From Sulfurovum sp. (lineage in GTDB: Bacteria; Campylobacterota; Campylobacteria; Campylobacterales; Sulfurovaceae), in contig JALVXW010000219.1 of NCBI GenBank assembly GCA_027038155.1, positions 1 to 9,210 on the forward strand: a stretch of DNA of 9,210 bases, read 5' to 3'. The notes under the pieces were generated by a model that was given only the letters and a program-made list of their open reading frames with translations, did not search any database and had not been told where the DNA came from. Position 1 is the stretch's first letter; the number at the start of each line of letters is the position of its first letter. This document shows, piece by piece, positions 7,111 to 9,210 of this stretch. The translations under genes and the position numbers were made by a program.

Positions 7111-8837
7111 TTGAAGCCCATACTTTTACTGCCCTCAAAGCTCGAACCCAACTCTTTTTCTATCTCTTCCAGGAAGTCTTGATTGGAAAATACAGATTCG
7201 TCTCGTACGGCTACTTTATAGGCTGTATTTTTGATAACCAGATTTATCTGCCCACCTGTGAGTTCATATTTGGCAAGTGCCTCTGCATCAAAATCTTCTG
7301 TATAGTCTGCACCCTCAGGAAGCATAAACTGCCAAAGCCTTAAACGCTGTTTTTTACCTGGCTTTTTAAACTCTATCTTGTAGTTAAAACGACGAGAAAA
7401 TGCTTTGTCTATATTGCCAAGCAGATTGGTCGTGGCAATGAGAATACCCTCAAACTTCTCTATCTGTTCTAAAAAAATATTTTGCATCTGATTGTGCATC
7501 TTGTCTGCTGAACTTCCTGCACCTTCACTTCTGGCACCTAAAAACTGATCTGCCTCATTAAGCAACAAAATAGGATCTACTTTGGCCTTTTTACTTAACT
7601 CTTTAAAGTCATCAAAAATTTTACGCACATTCTTCTCACTCTCACCCACATACATAGAGAGTATCTTAGAGCAATCAAATGACAAGATAGGACGCTTAAG
7701 TGTTTTTGCCAAACTCATCGCTGTCATGGTCTTGCCTGTACCTGCCACCCCATAGAAGATAATACGCGCATCTACTCCTTTGCGTTTATCTTTTATTCCC
7801 CACTGTCGCAGTTTTTTAAATACCTCTTTGTCAACCTGTTTGACTATATTGTTCAGTGTCTCTCTGGTTTTTGGGTGCAATACCACATCATCTAGTGTGG
7901 TTGCAGGTTTAAGATACTCAAAAAGCTCCTGCTCCTCTACAAGTTCATTAAGTTTAAGTTTGGCAACTTTTTTCTTTTTCTTAGGGTGAATAATGCGCTG
8001 CAATACCTCCTCTTGCAGGTAAAAAGAGCGACTTACCCCTCCAAACATATTGAGTATCTCTTCATAGTCTATAATCTCTTCGGTAATAAGCTTTGAACCC
8101 TCTTCTAATAAAGCACGGTTTTTTATCTTCTCGTACTCATCAAAGCTAATAAGCTCTATGAGGGTATTCATATCTCTAAACTGTCCCTCTCCTCCAGAGT
8201 ATTCCTCTTTTAACAGTGCCAAAAAAATACGTTTCTCTTTTTCGTCTAGCTCTTTCTCTTTAAAAAACTCCTCCACTACAATAGGGGTTTGGGTCATCTT
8301 GACACGCTCTTCTATACGCGTGGTAAGGAGTGTAAGTTTGTTTTTAAGCCGTCCAATACTAAGAGAGTTATCAGTAAAGCCCTGTTTAAAGGTAGAGATA
8401 TTATGCAAAAGTGCCACCATGTCAAACTGGTCTTGCAGATACTCCAAGTGGTCTGTGTAGGGCTTTACCTCTGGCAAAAAGATTTCCAGTGACCCCTCTT
8501 CAAGCAGACGAAGCAGTGCGATACTCGGTGTCACAGAAGCAGAAAGCAACTCCAACCTAGACGTTTCATGTGCTTTTACCTGCCCAAAACTTACCTGAAT
8601 AAGCCACCCCAAATCAAGTAGATTTTTTACAAGTCCAAGCTTTTGCAAATAGAGATACCCTTCTGATGAAAAGTTCTCTTGTAGCACTTCCAGTACAGAG
8701 ACCTCTTCTAATCCTGCCACATACCGTTTACAAATATGTTGCACCAACTGTGCCTCTTCTTTACTACATTTAAGATGCCTATAGATAGATGTTTTACTCA
8801 CATCTTTTGTTTCGATAAAGTCAATAAGGTGTTTCAA
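7104..8837 (-). CDS. AAA+ family ATPase with a long uncharacterised N-terminal region
   Basis: A 577-residue protein. Residues 1-310 match no family I know; they begin with a possible helix-turn-helix (VSKTSIYRHL, 13-22), are largely helical, and end in a Lys-rich stretch (286-290). The AAA+ module covers about 315-565: Walker A GVAGTGKT (363-370), pore-loop region near SMYVGES (394-400), Walker B-like DPILLLNEADQF (421-432), sensor 1 Asn471 (IATTN), arginine finger candidates R482-R483, and a sensor 2 region at LTGGQINL (526-533). Walker B has Asn427 where Asp is usual, followed by the catalytic Glu428. The layout is that of classic AAA remodelling enzymes, with no protease domain. The start is TTG with AGGAAA just upstream; no in-frame ATG occurs before residue 140. 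Substrate and role are unknown; the membrane-hairpin protein downstream is a candidate partner. Confidence 0.9.
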   Translation of the reverse strand: MKHLIDFIETKDVSKTSIYRHLKCSKEEAQLVQHICKRYVAGLEEVSVLEVLQENFSSEGYLYLQKLGLVKNLLDLGWLIQVSFGQVKAHETSRLELLSASVTPSIALLRLLEEGSLEIFLPEVKPYTDHLEYLQDQFDMVALLHNISTFKQGFTDNSLSIGRLKNKLTLLTTRIEERVKMTQTPIVVEEFFKEKELDEKEKRIFLALLKEEYSGGEGQFRDMNTLIELISFDEYEKIKNRALLEEGSKLITEEIIDYEEILNMFGGVSRSFYLQEEVLQRIIHPKKKKKVAKLKLNELVEEQELFEYLKPATTLDDVVLHPKTRETLNNIVKQVDKEVFKKLRQWGIKDKRKGVDARIIFYGVAGTGKTMTAMSLAKTLKRPILSFDCSKILSMYVGESEKNVRKIFDDFKELSKKAKVDPILLLNEADQFLGARSEGAGSSADKMHNQMQNIFLEQIEKFEGILIATTNLLGNIDKAFSRRFNYKIEFKKPGKKQRLRLWQFMLPEGADYTEDFDAEALAKYELTGGQINLVIKNTAYKVAVRDESVFSNQDFLEEIEKELGSSFEGSKSMGFKV

Positions 8838-8866
8838 TGTGTTTCCTAATCTTAATAATTATTTTG

Positions 8867-8895
8867 AGTATAACAAAGATTTGCTATACTTTAAG
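8867..8895 (-). promoter_or_regulatory. Possible promoter of the AAA+ ATPase gene
   Basis: On the minus strand TATACT (8872-8867) lies about 30 bases before the TTG start. A weak -35-like CTTAAA (8895-8890) sits 17 bases further up. A start site near 8860 would leave a short leader containing the AGGAAA ribosome binding site. Confidence 0.4.
8885..8890 (+). promoter_or_regulatory. Possible rightward -10 box
   Basis: TATACT on the plus strand, preceded by TTTGC, lies 27 bases before the ATG of a 32-codon frame. It overlaps the putative -35 of the leftward promoter. No convincing -35 is seen, so this is only a candidate. Confidence 0.25.
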
Positions 8896-8916
8896 ACACA
8901 AAAAACAAAGATAAAT

Positions 8917-9015
8917 ATGCAACTTTTTAAAAACCTATTTTTCAAATCATTCTCAACACAACTTTTCGCAACCTCCTTCAGCGGATTTCACTTGCGTCCT
9001 ATAGTTTGTCAATGA
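8917..9015 (+). CDS. Doubtful 32-codon reading frame
   Basis: Starts MQLFKNLFFKSFSTQLF and ends LRPIVCQ; basic and moderately hydrophobic, with many Phe residues. A -10-like box precedes it, but no good Shine-Dalgarno is present. Its stop codon falls in the loop of a six-pair hairpin (9005-9021). No family is recognised. It may be a chance frame or a small peptide gene. Confidence 0.15.
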   Translation: MQLFKNLFFKSFSTQLFATSFSGFHLRPIVCQ

Positions 9016-9021
9016 GACAAA
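9005..9021 (+). other. Small perfect hairpin
   Basis: TTTGTC, AATGA, GACAAA gives six base pairs and a five-base loop, followed after three bases by TTTT. The stem is AT-rich and the T-run short, so it is at best a weak terminator. Confidence 0.25.
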
Positions 9022-9210
9022 GTCTTTTGAGGTAAAATGAGATATTATCCCAAATAATGGTATTGTATGAATTAAGGATATTACCTATTTTAAAGAACTT
9101 TCAGAATTTGATGCTAGAATTGTGTTTCAAAATATTCGTCAGAAATGAGAATTCACCTAATATTAAAAAAATAAATGAGACTACCCCACTATGCAAAATA
9201 CAAAAAAACT
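9016..9210. other. Right-hand end without a convincing gene; short broken frames
   Basis: Together with 8838-9015 this makes more than 370 bases without a solid gene. It is very AT-rich. One frame, 9071-9148, reads ITYFKELSEFDARIVFQN in part, looks protein-like in composition, but follows directly on a stop and has no start codon. A different frame is open from 9141 to 9209. A third has an ATG at 9175 (MRLPHYAKYKKT) that runs off the window and might be the start of a real gene, but no ribosome binding site precedes it. The shifts between frames suggest either a decayed small gene or chance. Confidence 0.3.

Noticed and set aside
7082..7138. N-terminal extension of the membrane-hairpin protein by 19 residues from a TTG
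   Set aside because: It would read through the palindrome and the ATPase 3' end, is Arg-rich with no family look, and would precede the hydrophobic N-terminus that starts naturally at 7081.
7780..8492. Plus-strand open frames opposite the AAA+ ATPase, rich in Ser and Phe
   Set aside because: The Ser/Phe-rich composition is what antisense of Lys/Glu-rich helical coding sequence gives; no ribosome binding site or motif supports them.

Overview
The window looks like chromosomal DNA of a chemolithotrophic Campylobacterota (former Epsilonproteobacteria), of the Sulfurimonas/Sulfurovum kind. It is AT-rich, and its complex I (nuo) operon carries the unusual electron-input genes of that phylum in place of classical nuoE and nuoF. 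Genus assignment is inference; there is no rRNA here.

Positions 1-5890 (minus strand) hold the 5' part of a nuo operon, read from right to left: nuoA, nuoB, nuoC, nuoD, a small cysteine-free gene in the nuoE position, a large flavoprotein in the nuoF position, and the first 184 codons of nuoG, which leaves the window at base 1. The genes are packed with 1-19 base overlaps or gaps of 1-8 bases, so they are almost certainly one transcript. NuoB, NuoC, NuoD and NuoG are the conserved hydrophilic arm, and NuoA is the first membrane subunit. The input module is the unusual part. The nuoF-position protein lacks the FMN/NADH-binding region of NuoF. It keeps only a NuoF C-terminal iron-sulfur segment, with one cysteine ligand replaced by Gly, fused to a GltD-like FAD/NAD(P) oxidoreductase with its own N-terminal cysteine clusters.

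Positions 5891-6115 are a divergent promoter region. To the right runs a 12-codon mini-cistron overlapping (ATGA) a membrane-anchored single-domain rhodanese (6116-6520).

Positions 6533-8837 (minus strand) hold a two-gene unit: a 577-residue AAA+ ATPase with a long uncharacterised N-terminal region and an Asn-Glu Walker B motif, followed by a small protein with a membrane hairpin and a charged helical tail. A REP-like palindrome lies at their junction and overlaps the ATPase stop codon.

Positions 8838-9210 contain a likely promoter for the ATPase, a second -10-like box facing right, a small hairpin and several short or broken reading frames; no convincing gene is visible there.
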